From NCBI GenBank assembly GCA_000799755.1, contig JUHI01000022.1, positions 1-64,000 of the forward strand: a stretch of 64,000 bases of DNA, written 5' to 3'. The translations under genes were made by a program, and so were the position numbers. Within the stretch, counting starts at the first letter, position 1; each line of letters starts with the position of its first letter. The notes beneath the pieces were generated by a model. The model saw only the letters and a program-made list of their open reading frames with translations, was not told the DNA's origin and did not search any database. The DNA comes from Martinezella tropici (lineage in GTDB: Bacteria > Pseudomonadota > Alphaproteobacteria > Rhizobiales > Rhizobiaceae). Shown piece after piece: positions 50,133 to 59,007 of the stretch.

Positions 50133-50925
50133 GGGACCTCCGTGCTGCGTCGCTGTTCAAAATCTGTGAAACGGGTGCAATTCTTATACCCTCGGCAATG
50201 AGGGCCTCGCGCATGTGGCGCACGATATCGAGCGCACCCAAAGTATCGGAATGAAAACAGATGGAATCGAAGGCGATCGGAATATCCGCGCCGTTGACGG
50301 TGCGCACGACGCCCTCGGTGCAGGCTCGCACGACCTTGCGGGCAATCGCCTTCGGATCGGGTCGGCCGACATCCCTGGTGAAGACGATCCAGCCGGTATC
50401 GCCATAGTCGCGGTCGGCATAGAACTCGCGGACGACAGGCTGGCCGGCTTCCTCGGCCGCAAGGCAGGTGGCGGAACCATCCATGCAGAAGACGAACATG
50501 TTCGGCGCCGCGGTGCGCATGTATTGTATGAAGATCTGCGAGAGATCCGGGTTTGCCGCAAGCTCCATGTAAAGCGCGCCATGCGGCTTCACATGCTGCA
50601 CCGGCACGCCGTAGCGTCTGGCGAATTCCCGCAGCGCGCCGACCTGATAGACCAGATCGTTGACCAGTTCACGGCTGGTGCCGTTGATCTTGCGCCGCCC
50701 GAAGCCCTGGAGATCGTTGTAGCCGGGATGAGCTCCAACGCCGACGCCATGGGCAGCCGCCATCCGCACGGTCTCGTCCATGAGATTGGGATCGCCGGCA
50801 TGAAAGCCGGTTGCGATATTGGCCGAACTGATGAGCGAGATGAGTTCCTCGTCATGCGCGTCGCCGATCCGCCAACGGCCGAAAGCCTCCCCCATGTCGC
50901 AATTGATATCGACAGCTTCCTTCAA
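50119..50925 (-). CDS. pxpA: PxpA/YcsF-like 5-oxoprolinase catalytic subunit
   Basis: A 268-residue LamB/YcsF family protein with the hallmark VDINCDMGEAFG N-terminus and GVGVGAHPGYNDLQGFGRR. PxpA with PxpBC hydrolyses 5-oxoproline to glutamate at the cost of ATP. The start is an unusual TTG with GGGAAGG just upstream; the next ATG would cut into the conserved N-terminus, so TTG is preferred. First gene of pxpA-accB-accC-pxpB-pxpC, divergent from a LysR gene. Confidence 0.9.
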   Translation of the reverse strand: MKEAVDINCDMGEAFGRWRIGDAHDEELISLISSANIATGFHAGDPNLMDETVRMAAAHGVGVGAHPGYNDLQGFGRRKINGTSRELVNDLVYQVGALREFARRYGVPVQHVKPHGALYMELAANPDLSQIFIQYMRTAAPNMFVFCMDGSATCLAAEEAGQPVVREFYADRDYGDTGWIVFTRDVGRPDPKAIARKVVRACTEGVVRTVNGADIPIAFDSICFHSDTLGALDIVRHMREALIAEGIRIAPVSQILNSDAARRSHEQA

Positions 50926-51022
50926 ATGCCTTCCCTCGCACTTGCGTCCCGCTCAGGACCGATACCGAAACGCTAAGGGCAAAGAGGATCTTTGAAAAAT
51001 ACAATTTTTAAAGTTACATTAT

Positions 51023-51040
51023 CTGATAAATTGATATCAG
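51023..51040. promoter_or_regulatory. LysR-type operator candidate 1
   Basis: CTGATA-N6-TATCAG is a perfect inverted repeat in the divergent pxpA/lysR promoter, about 98 bases from pxpA. Similar TTGATATCA core to the next palindrome. Confidence 0.45.
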
Positions 51041-51068
51041 CGCCTGAAATAGCATCAGGAAATATTAA

Positions 51069-51078
51069 TTGATATCAA
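51069..51078. promoter_or_regulatory. LysR-type operator candidate 2
   Basis: TTGATATCAA, a perfect 10-bp palindrome repeating the TTGATATCA core found 38 bases to the left. The pair could be the recognition and activation sites of the LysR protein. Confidence 0.4.
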
Positions 51079-51121
51079 TAGCATACGGAAACTGCGCAAG
51101 AATATATCGAGAATAAGCTCA

Positions 51122-51144
51122 TTTCAGATCCACGAAATCTGAAA
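51122..51144. promoter_or_regulatory. Inverted repeat before lysR
   Basis: TTTCAGAT-N7-ATCTGAAA is a perfect 8-bp inverted repeat ending 40 bases before the lysR start. It may be a separate operator or a leader hairpin of the lysR mRNA. Confidence 0.4.
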
Positions 51145-51184
51145 CAGCACAGCAGCTTTCAGAAAAATAGATGGGAAAAGCCTC

Positions 51185-52093
51185 ATGGGTCTGAGCCTCC
51201 GGCAGCTTCGCTATTTCGTCGCAACAGCGGAATACGGGCAGATTTCGCATGCGGCCGTCAACCTGTCGATCTCGCAGTCCGCCGTCACCGCGGCGATCAA
51301 GGATCTCGAACTGACGGTCGGCGTATCACTGTTCAACCGTACGCCGCAGGGCATGGAGTTGACCACGGCGGGCCGGCAATTCCTGTCGCATGCCTATGAG
51401 ATCCTGGCAAAGGTCGATGAAGCGACCCATCTCAATCTGGTCAGCAGCGATATCGAGGGAGAGCTCGTCGTTGCCGCCACCTATACCGTCATCGGCTATT
51501 TCCTGCCGCTGCATATCGAGCGCATCCGCCGCCTCTATCCGAAACTGAAAATTCAGCTCTACGAGGTCAATCGCGAGTCGATCGAAGAAGGCCTTCTGAC
51601 CAATCGTTACGACATCTCGGTACTGCTGACATCGAACATCCTCAACCCGATGTTGACGACCGAAACGCTCCTGAGTTCCGTTAGGCGCCTTTGGTTGCCC
51701 GCAGGCCACGATCTCCAGCGGCGCGACGGCATAGGCCTGCGCGAAATCGCGGAAGAACCCTATATCATGCTAACGGTCGATGAAGCCGCCCACTCGTCAC
51801 TGCGATACTGGAGCCGAGGCCCTTATCAGCCGAAGGTGCTTTTGCGGACCAGCTCGATCGAGGCTGTGCGATCGATGGTGGCCAACGGCCTCGGTGTAGC
51901 AATCCTTTCGGACATGGTACACCGCCCTTGGTCGCTTGAAGGGCGGCGCATCGAGACCGTGAACATTCAGGACCCGGTTCCGCCCATGGATGTAGGGCTG
52001 GCCTGGCGCGCCAATGTCGAGTTCAGCCAGCCGATGCTTGCCTTCAGGCGCTATTTCCAGCAGGCCTATAGCCTGCCGGGCACGAATTCCTGA
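51185..52093 (+). CDS. LysR-family transcriptional regulator
   Basis: A 302-residue LTTR: HTH at about 3-62 (LRQLRYFVATAEYGQISHAAVNLSISQSAVTAAIKDLE) and a periplasmic-binding-type effector domain. Divergent from the pxpA operon with three dyads between, so it is the probable regulator. GGGAAAA precedes the ATG. Confidence 0.92.
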   Translation: MGLSLRQLRYFVATAEYGQISHAAVNLSISQSAVTAAIKDLELTVGVSLFNRTPQGMELTTAGRQFLSHAYEILAKVDEATHLNLVSSDIEGELVVAATYTVIGYFLPLHIERIRRLYPKLKIQLYEVNRESIEEGLLTNRYDISVLLTSNILNPMLTTETLLSSVRRLWLPAGHDLQRRDGIGLREIAEEPYIMLTVDEAAHSSLRYWSRGPYQPKVLLRTSSIEAVRSMVANGLGVAILSDMVHRPWSLEGRRIETVNIQDPVPPMDVGLAWRANVEFSQPMLAFRRYFQQAYSLPGTNS

Positions 52094-52166
52094 TCCTCTA
52101 CCCTGGTGGTATTTCCGGCTTTGCGCTTCAACATGCGATCGCCCGGCCGCGTGCTTGCGCAAGCCA

Positions 52167-53903
52167 TTATTGCACCAAGACAGGCTGCGTGCACCTTGCG
52201 TCAGTCACGCTTATATCGGCTTGCCCGATACCGATGCCGAGCAGACCGAGCAGACCGTATAGAACCTGATCGAGCGGCGCGGTGACAATCGACAGCGTGT
52301 CGGCGAGGGCGGAGAGCACCTCCTTCGGCGTTCCGATCGTCAGGAAGAGCAATTGGATGGTAATGGTGGTGTTTTTCAGCAGGGACGAGACCGTGGAAGT
52401 CAGGACACTATTGGTGGAGACGGTCTTGATCGTACCTGCCGAAATCTCCGGAGGCTGAAAAGTCACCCGCGTCGGGCTCATGTTTGCGATGTCGATCTGT
52501 GCGCTTGCAATCACTTTCAGAAGGAGGGAATCGATGATCGCGGCCGGTGTCACCCTCGGCGTGGAGCCGAAATTTACGAAGGCTGACGTGTTAACATCAC
52601 CCAAAGCAACTTCTGCAACGCCCGGCACGGCGTCAATCCCGACGACGGCGTTCGGCATGGCGCCGCCGACACAGGTGATCGAAGCAAGCTTGGCCTCGGC
52701 AGGAGCAAGCTCGACGTAAAGCGGTATCCTGATTTTCAGGCCGGCGATCAGGGACAGGCCTGTGATGGCGACTTCGAGTGCGGTCCGAACCTGCGGCGTG
52801 CGAACGATCGTGCCGGGCGCCCCTACGGCAAGGGCGGGGGTCTGTTGCGACATTTCACCGATCGCCAGCGTCAGCGTTGCTGTCGCCAGACCGGGCAGCG
52901 CGACACCTAGGTCGATGGCGATCTGCCTTTGCTGATTGGCGGCCATCGCCGTCGCCGAGATCAGGTTCAGCACGTTGATATTGGCGGTCAGATTGGGAGA
53001 GGTGCCAACGACATTGCGTCCCAGAGGACCAAGATTGACAATATCCTGCAGCTTGACGGTCAGTTTCGTCGTACCAAGCGTCTTGCCGAGATTGTTGATA
53101 AGGGTCACGACCCCCGCCGAAAGATTGGTCGACTTGCCAAGAGCGCCGAGGATCTTGTCATAAGTGACATCCGTCGCCAGAAGCTGATTATAGCTTATGC
53201 CGGTCAGCTTGAGATCCGTCGCCAGGAGATTGAGGAAACTCAGAAGATTGACGTTCGCACTGATGAGCGATTGATAGTCCGCAACTTTTAGGGAAACCTG
53301 CGTTCCCAGCAGCGTACTCAGGAGCTGATTCAGAATGCCGCCATTGAGGCTCAGAAGCCGCGATCCGATCGAAAAGGCGGCCAGACGCTCATTGGATGCC
53401 GTGCCCGTCGCGCTCAGGGTCGGCGGCGTGGAAAAGGCGGAAGCGAACGGCATCACGGCCTTTTGGGTCAACGTCACCTTGACCGAATCGTATGGCGAAG
53501 TTCCTGTGGAAGAGAAGCGATTTGCAACCGGGATCGATGTGTCCGCCGTGTAGGCGCCAAGTACCAGATTGCCTACGGTCTCATATTGACCGGAGTTGGC
53601 CGTAGCCGCGTTGACGAGGCCGTTGCTCGTCATATAGCTGCTGCCCGAGGCAATCGCCGGGGTGGTGCCGTTGCTGACGAGATTGTTCAAAAGTGCGGTC
53701 TGGGCATTTGCGATATCGGAAGCAGCCGAGATTGCACCGATGTCGCTCAACTGCTGCAGGCGCCGTTGCTGCAACGTCATCATCCCGTAATCGATGCCGA
53801 GGCCAAGGCAATAGAGGATCAGGGGCGAGACAAGGGCAGTCGTGACGGCGACATTGCCTCGCTTGTCTCGAAGCGACGCAAGCCGACCGAGAAGCCGTTT
53901 CAT
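52167..53903 (-). CDS. TadG-like Flp pilus assembly / surface protein
   Basis: A 578-residue protein with an N-terminal TadE/TadG-type membrane segment (RGNVAVTTALVSPLILYCLGLGIDYGMM) and a long extracytoplasmic part rich in Ala, Leu, Thr and Ser, ending in a hydrophobic GLLGLLGIGIG and a CxxPV tail. Start in a TGATG overlap with the TadE-like gene. No tadABC, flp pilin or vWA domain is seen, so it is an orphan minor-pseudopilin-like gene; role in surface attachment is inference. Confidence 0.75.
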   Translation of the reverse strand: MKRLLGRLASLRDKRGNVAVTTALVSPLILYCLGLGIDYGMMTLQQRRLQQLSDIGAISAASDIANAQTALLNNLVSNGTTPAIASGSSYMTSNGLVNAATANSGQYETVGNLVLGAYTADTSIPVANRFSSTGTSPYDSVKVTLTQKAVMPFASAFSTPPTLSATGTASNERLAAFSIGSRLLSLNGGILNQLLSTLLGTQVSLKVADYQSLISANVNLLSFLNLLATDLKLTGISYNQLLATDVTYDKILGALGKSTNLSAGVVTLINNLGKTLGTTKLTVKLQDIVNLGPLGRNVVGTSPNLTANINVLNLISATAMAANQQRQIAIDLGVALPGLATATLTLAIGEMSQQTPALAVGAPGTIVRTPQVRTALEVAITGLSLIAGLKIRIPLYVELAPAEAKLASITCVGGAMPNAVVGIDAVPGVAEVALGDVNTSAFVNFGSTPRVTPAAIIDSLLLKVIASAQIDIANMSPTRVTFQPPEISAGTIKTVSTNSVLTSTVSSLLKNTTITIQLLFLTIGTPKEVLSALADTLSIVTAPLDQVLYGLLGLLGIGIGQADISVTDARCTQPVLVQ

Positions 53904-54325
53904 CACAGTCCTCCCATGCGAATGGTCGAGTAGCGACGAATGGTTGGGTTCGGCATTGCGAACGTATAGAGATTCCAGATCGGAAGAGCCGACGCGTCAT
54001 AACTGGCGCTGACCGTGAACTGGTTGGCGTTGGTCGGGTCGGTGGCGACGGTCACCGTCAGCTTGGTCTTGTCGATGAAAGCGTCATTGATCGTCGAATT
54101 GGTGACGAAGCTTTGAACAAGCTGGCTTCGCTCGTCTGCCGATAGCCCGGCGATTGCCGTTCGGGCGGCATCGGCCGTCAATTGCTGCAGCGAGTGAGCG
54201 GCGGTGAGATAGATGGCAAAGGCGACCAGTGTGAGAAGCAGAAGGAAAAAAAGCGGCGCGATAAGAGCGAATTCGACCGCTGCGGCCCCCTTATTCTCCC
54301 TGTAGAAATGAGAAACACGATACAT
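53903..54325 (-). CDS. TadE-like minor pseudopilin
   Basis: A 140-residue protein with the TadE motif: short basic N-terminus, then KGAAAVEFALIAPLFFLLLLTLVAFAIYL, including the conserved Glu of the prepilin-like segment. AAGGAG precedes the ATG. Coupled to the TadG-like gene. The AT-rich region upstream probably holds the promoter. Confidence 0.85.
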   Translation of the reverse strand: MYRVSHFYRENKGAAAVEFALIAPLFFLLLLTLVAFAIYLTAAHSLQQLTADAARTAIAGLSADERSQLVQSFVTNSTINDAFIDKTKLTVTVATDPTNANQFTVSASYDASALPIWNLYTFAMPNPTIRRYSTIRMGGL

Positions 54326-54660
54326 AGTCCTGTCTCCTTCAGTCGACCTTCATCTGTTCGATGACGGTCGAGGAGACCTTAGGCTTCGGACGTTAATTTT
54401 ATATTTCTAAATAAGGTATTTTCTAATATGATTACATCTTAAAGATGTTGAATACTTGATGAAATTGTCGTTGCACTGAAGAACGTCTATCTCTTTAACT
54501 TCCGGCTAAGGGCACCCGGCAAGGCCCCGTTTCCACGCTTTCCTTTATCCGCCTCGCTCCTCGACGCAAGTCGGTGGAGACACCTCGGCGGCGGCGCTCC
54601 CTTCGATACCAAGCCCGGCACGTCACATCGTGCTCGAAGCCGAGATCCACAGCCGATAAA
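54326..54660. other. AT-rich intergenic region upstream of tadE-like gene
   Basis: A 335-base interval with no supported gene. The 70 bases around 54390-54460 are strongly AT-rich and are the likely tadE promoter region. Confidence 0.5.
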
Positions 54661-54870
54661 TCATTTCTTCTTCGGTACCAGATCCCAGCCGCCCTGGATG
54701 TTTCTGATGAAGCGGCGGTTTCCTTTATAATAGCTGACCGCGCCCGTCCGATCGACCTTGATGGATGTCGGCAAGGACTGCGTCACCGCCTTTAGCCGCT
54801 CGACCATATCAAGCGCCTCCTGCCTTTTCCCCGCGCGGATCAGCGCCATCAGTTTCGACTCTTGTTTCAT
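54661..54870 (-). CDS. Small basic protein of unknown function
   Basis: A 69-residue soluble, lysine/arginine-rich protein ending in KKK. It has a helical N-terminal half (MALIRAGKRQEALDMVERLKAV split by a turn) and a C-terminal half with YYKGNRRFIRN. GGAG is 8 bases before the ATG, which supports translation. It is alone between the tad genes and the ABC operon. I do not recognise a family; a nucleic-acid-binding role would fit the charge but is a guess. Confidence 0.5.
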   Translation of the reverse strand: MKQESKLMALIRAGKRQEALDMVERLKAVTQSLPTSIKVDRTGAVSYYKGNRRFIRNIQGGWDLVPKKK

Positions 54871-54943
54871 CCTCTATACTCCCGTTGATGGAGGTCTAAG
54901 GGCGGGCGGAACTTGCGACTTGTCAGTCCTACTTGCATATTGG

Positions 54944-55744
54944 TCACCCCACTCGGCGTTGCATGAACAGCGAACGCAGGGCTACGGCCACTACGCAAAC
55001 GCTGGAAACGAGAAAGATTGCGCCTGACATCGCGTAGATCGTCGGCGAGGCGCCGGAGTTCATCTTGCCGAACAGCACCACCGGCAGCGTGTTCTGGCGG
55101 CCTGCCAGATAGAAGGCGCGCGTAAACTCGTTGAGCGACAGCAGGAACGAAAAGATGAAGGCACTGACGAGGCCCGGCCGGATCAATGGCAGGGTAATGT
55201 CCCAGAACTGCCGGAAACGGCCGGCGCCGAGATCGTCGGCCGCCATCAGATAGGTCCGCTTGACCGCGGCAAAGCTCGTCAGGATGACGATGAAGGCAAA
55301 GGGCATCGCCCACAAGAGATGGCCGGCAATGACGGTCAGGGCGGATGCTTTCACGCCGACGCGGCTGATGACGGTCGAAAGCGCCAGCCCCTGGATGACG
55401 CCGGGTACGAACATCGGCAGCAGCACGGTCAGAAACCACAGGCTTCGCCCGCGGTGAAGCTCGCGATGGGCGAGCGCCGCGCCCAGTGACAGCAGCGTCG
55501 CGATGACTGCCGTCGCAAGCCCGATGACGATCGACTGGCCAAGTGCTGCGACGAGCGCGGTTTCCGAGCCGAGCGCAAGATACCATTTCAGGGTAATGTC
55601 CGAAAAATGCGGCAGGCCCGGCTGCAGCGCCGGATTGAACGACACGCCGAGCAGATAAAGCGGCGGCGCATAGATGACGAGGAGGCCGAAGACGGTCAGC
55701 GTCCAGATGACGATGCGCGGCGTCGCTCCTTCCCGGACGATCAT
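54944..55744 (-). CDS. ABC transporter permease, PotC-like (hyu-linked)
   Basis: A 266-residue permease with six predicted helices and an EAA-like loop (MAADDLGAGRFRQFWDI). Its ATG overlaps the stop of the preceding permease by four bases. Last gene of the hyuBA-transporter operon. Confidence 0.9.
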   Translation of the reverse strand: MIVREGATPRIVIWTLTVFGLLVIYAPPLYLLGVSFNPALQPGLPHFSDITLKWYLALGSETALVAALGQSIVIGLATAVIATLLSLGAALAHRELHRGRSLWFLTVLLPMFVPGVIQGLALSTVISRVGVKASALTVIAGHLLWAMPFAFIVILTSFAAVKRTYLMAADDLGAGRFRQFWDITLPLIRPGLVSAFIFSFLLSLNEFTRAFYLAGRQNTLPVVLFGKMNSGASPTIYAMSGAIFLVSSVCVVAVALRSLFMQRRVG

Positions 55745-56595
55745 TGGCCTCGCTCCTCGAACAGCGAAGAGAGGCCAAATATGGCGTCTCCGATCAGCAC
55801 CAGTCCGAACACGATGACGAGCATCAGCGTCGAAATGGCAAAGGCGAGCGGGAAATTCGCGACGCGCATCACATCGTTGATCATCACGGAGACGATCGAG
55901 GCGCCGGCACCGCCGAGCATCTGCACCTCCGTCGAGGAGCCGGCGACCATGACGAAGACGAACAGGAAACCGGCGAAAACGCCGGAATAGGTCAGCGGCA
56001 GCAACACGGTTCGCGCCATCGTCCAGAAGCCGGCGCCGAGATCGCGCGATGCCGCCAGCGCGACCGGATCGACGCGGCGCATGGAGAGCAGGATGGGGAA
56101 AGTCGCAAACGGCAGGTACGAGGCGACAAGCCCGACGATGACGGCGAAATCGCTGAACAGCAACCAATCGAGCGGCGCATCCGTGATGCCGGCCTGCTGG
56201 AGAAGCGTGTTGATGACGCCGGTGCGGCCGAGCAGCAACCGCCAGGAAAAGGAACGAATGAGATAGGATGTGAAGAACGGGATGGTCAGGAGCGCGGCAA
56301 GCAGGACCGACAGCCTTCGCCGGGCCAGAAAATACATGGCATAGGCCGTGGGATAGGCGATGACGAGGCAGATCGCCGATGTCAGGAATGCCTTGCCGAG
56401 CGTCGACAGGAACACGCTCCAGCGCCCGGCATCCAGGATAGCGCCGTAGGCGGCAAGGCTGAACTCCGGCTTGATCCAGTAAGTAGCCGAGTCCCAGGCG
56501 CAGAAGCTCCAGACCACAACGAGAACAAGCGGCGCAAGGCCAAGCACAAGGATCGCCGCAAGCGGAGCAGCTAGCAAAAGCGCCGATGTCTTCAT
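55741..56595 (-). CDS. ABC transporter permease, PotB-like (hyu-linked)
   Basis: A 284-residue permease with N-terminal helix, five more helices and EAA loop LAASRDLGAGFWTMART. AAGGGAG precedes the ATG. Partner of the following permease. Confidence 0.92.
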   Translation of the reverse strand: MKTSALLLAAPLAAILVLGLAPLVLVVVWSFCAWDSATYWIKPEFSLAAYGAILDAGRWSVFLSTLGKAFLTSAICLVIAYPTAYAMYFLARRRLSVLLAALLTIPFFTSYLIRSFSWRLLLGRTGVINTLLQQAGITDAPLDWLLFSDFAVIVGLVASYLPFATFPILLSMRRVDPVALAASRDLGAGFWTMARTVLLPLTYSGVFAGFLFVFVMVAGSSTEVQMLGGAGASIVSVMINDVMRVANFPLAFAISTLMLVIVFGLVLIGDAIFGLSSLFEERGQ

Positions 56596-56687
56596 GGTCC
56601 AGTCTCCCTTCTCTTGGCGTTGATCCCATCGGCTCGGGGCCGGCCTGTCCTTCGACAGATGAGCCAGCCCCGGTCCATCGCGTTAAA

Positions 56688-57860
56688 TCAGGCGTTGCGC
56701 AGCTTCTGCCACCACTCCTCGTAGAGCTGGAAATTGTCCGGGCGGCAATTCTGCCAGTAGACCTTGCCCGAGAACTTCGCCTTCACATGGTCGGCAAGCT
56801 TGGCGACGTCGTCGGCCTTGTATTCGTCCGAATGGGCCTTGGCGTAGGCAAGGTTGTTGTCCGTCGGCACGAGATAGCCGCGCGCCTTGCCGAGCTCGCA
56901 GCCATAGAAGCCGGCAAGCAGCGCATCGACGAATTTATGGGCGGCCTCGGCCTTGCCGCGCTCCGCTGCGCCCTTGAGCAGAACCGTGTTGTTGCCCCAG
57001 CCCTCATAACCTTCGACGGGTGCGGCATATTCCACCTGAAGCCCGCGCTTGCGGCCTTCATAGACGATCGGCTCCCAGCCGGTCATGGCGTCGACTTCCT
57101 CGTTGGCGACCAACTGCACGCCCTGTTCCCAACCATTCCAGAAGGTACGGAACTGGCCGTCCTTCTTGTGCTTGATCAGGAATTCCATGACGAGACCGAG
57201 CTCGGATTCCGAAAGGTTGCCCGGCTCCTTGATCGGCTTGTTCTCTGCTTCCTTGAGGTAGATGGCCGTGAAGATGGCGCTATTGATCCAGGCATCCTCC
57301 ATGGCGACCCGACCCTTGAGCTTGGGGTCGAAGATGACGCCGTAGCTGTCGACCTTGCCGAGCTTGTCGGGGCGATAGATGATGGAATCGGCGTTGACGA
57401 CAGTCGGAATACCGTACTGCTTGCCCTCATAGGTCAAGGTCGGGATATCCTTGGCCCATTGCCAGATGCCGGCAAAATTGGAGATCTTGGAAACGTCCCA
57501 GGGGGCGATCAGTCCCTGCTTGGCGAGTTCGCGCTCCGCGCCGCCCTGAAAGCCGCCGACATCGAAGAGATCGTTGGCATTGCCGGCGGCGAGACGTGCG
57601 ACGACCGGACCGACATCGTTGCCGTTGTCGGTGAATTCAGGCGAGACGCCGCTCTGGCGGGCAAACTCCTGCCATTTGTCGCCTATGTCGAGCGTGGCCG
57701 TCGCCCAGAATGCAACGCTTGCATCGTCGGCCATGGCGCGCGTGGCGGAAAGCCCGCCGAAAGAGAGCGCGGCCGCACCCGCACCCATCAGCTTGAGCAT
57801 GTCACGGCGCTGCATGTTACTCCTCAAGGCGGAGGAGACGAGATCACTGCTTTTGTTCAT
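56688..57860 (-). CDS. ABC-type solute-binding protein, PotD-like, twin-arginine leader
   Basis: A 390-residue binding protein with an N-terminal QRRDMLKLMGAGAAALSFGG Tat-like leader and cleavage near AMA; the mature part follows the PotD fold (YGIPTVVNADSIIYRPDKLG). GGAAGGGA precedes the chosen ATG. It presumably delivers the hydantoinase substrate or a relative. Confidence 0.9.
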   Translation of the reverse strand: MNKSSDLVSSALRSNMQRRDMLKLMGAGAAALSFGGLSATRAMADDASVAFWATATLDIGDKWQEFARQSGVSPEFTDNGNDVGPVVARLAAGNANDLFDVGGFQGGAERELAKQGLIAPWDVSKISNFAGIWQWAKDIPTLTYEGKQYGIPTVVNADSIIYRPDKLGKVDSYGVIFDPKLKGRVAMEDAWINSAIFTAIYLKEAENKPIKEPGNLSESELGLVMEFLIKHKKDGQFRTFWNGWEQGVQLVANEEVDAMTGWEPIVYEGRKRGLQVEYAAPVEGYEGWGNNTVLLKGAAERGKAEAAHKFVDALLAGFYGCELGKARGYLVPTDNNLAYAKAHSDEYKADDVAKLADHVKAKFSGKVYWQNCRPDNFQLYEEWWQKLRNA

Positions 57861-57908
57861 CGTGTCATTCCCTTCCCTCATTTTTCGCTTAATTCAGCTA
57901 TTCGGGTA

Positions 57909-59006
57909 TTACTCATCGCCTCCAGCCAAGGCCGGTATTCCGGAACGATCGATCAGGAGCGCAGCACCCGGCTTCAAACACACGCGCACGCTTTCGCCCG
58001 GCAAGGGCGGAATTGCGTCCGCGCTAGTCGTTAACACCACACGCTGGCTGTCGGCGAACGCAAGCGTAACGTCATGGCTGAGTCCGCGATAGATGCTTTC
58101 GACAACCTTAAGTTCAATTATTTCGGAGGCCTCTTCGCCTGCCTGGATCAGTTCGACCCGATCGGGGCGGATGGCGACGAGCGCGTCGGGCGGCGGCGCG
58201 GCGCCGGAAAAGCCCGCGCTGACGCGTTGTCCGGCAATCGTCGCGATGGCCTTGTTGCCGGAAACCGAAATAGTCTCAGGCTTCAACAGCGTATCGATGC
58301 CGACGAAACGGGCAACGAAAGCATTGGCCGGAGCCTCGAAGAAGCGCGAGGGCACGTCGATCTGTTCGATCCGCCCCTTGTGCATGACGGCCATGCGATC
58401 GGAAAGGCTGAGTGCCTCGTCCTGATTATGGGTGACGAGAATGAAGGTTGCGCCGGTGCGCTTGTGAAGACGACCGAACTCGTCACGCATCTGCTGGCGC
58501 AGCCGCTCGTCAAGCCCGGTCAGCGGCTCGTCGAGCAGAAGGATGCCGGGTTCCATGACGAGCGCGCGAGCAAGCGCGACGCGCTGACGCTGGCCGCCTG
58601 AGAGAAGATTGACGTCGCGATCCGCAAAACCGGATAGCTCGACGAGGTCCAATGCACCATCGACCTTGGTCTTCAGCGCCGCGCCCGACAATCCCCGCAG
58701 CTTCAGCCCATAGCCGACATTCTGAGCGACATTCATATGCGGGAACAATCCAAGCGACTGGAAAACCGTATTCACCGGCCGGCGATTGGCCGGAACGGCC
58801 GCCATGTCCTTTCCATCGAAAAGCACACGGCCCGAGGTCGGCTTGTCGAAACCACCGATCAGCTTCAAGAGCGTGCTCTTGCCACAACCGGACGAGCCGA
58901 GCAGCGTAAAGAACTCCCCTGCCCTGATGTCGAGCGTGACGTCATCGACGGCTCGCGTCGGCCCGTAGCTTCTGACGATATGGTCGAGACCGATCGCTAT
59001 CGCCAT
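57909..59006 (-). CDS. ABC transporter ATPase, PotA-like (hyu-linked)
   Basis: A 365-residue ATPase: Walker A GSSGCGKST, signature LSGGQRQRVALARA, Walker B LLLDEPLTGLD, switch His in VTHNQDEAL, C-terminal TOBE domain. It starts one base after the hyuA stop codon, which shows co-transcription with the hydrolase genes. Confidence 0.92.
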   Translation of the reverse strand: MAIAIGLDHIVRSYGPTRAVDDVTLDIRAGEFFTLLGSSGCGKSTLLKLIGGFDKPTSGRVLFDGKDMAAVPANRRPVNTVFQSLGLFPHMNVAQNVGYGLKLRGLSGAALKTKVDGALDLVELSGFADRDVNLLSGGQRQRVALARALVMEPGILLLDEPLTGLDERLRQQMRDEFGRLHKRTGATFILVTHNQDEALSLSDRMAVMHKGRIEQIDVPSRFFEAPANAFVARFVGIDTLLKPETISVSGNKAIATIAGQRVSAGFSGAAPPPDALVAIRPDRVELIQAGEEASEIIELKVVESIYRGLSHDVTLAFADSQRVVLTTSADAIPPLPGESVRVCLKPGAALLIDRSGIPALAGGDE

Positions 59007-59007
59007 A

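Noticed and set aside
52153..52164. GCTTGCGCAAGC as a terminator between lysR and the TadG-like gene
   Set aside because: A 12-bp palindrome without a loop cannot form a good hairpin and it lies next to the tadG stop; not convincing.
55745..56629. Upstream extension of the second hyu-linked permease frame
   Set aside because: The 5' part of this open frame is an Arg-rich shadow of the first permease gene. The permease-like sequence begins only at the ATG overlapping the first permease stop.
56586..58034. Long plus-strand open frame opposite the hyu-linked binding protein
   Set aside because: Reverse-frame artefact; the minus-strand protein has a clear leader and fold.
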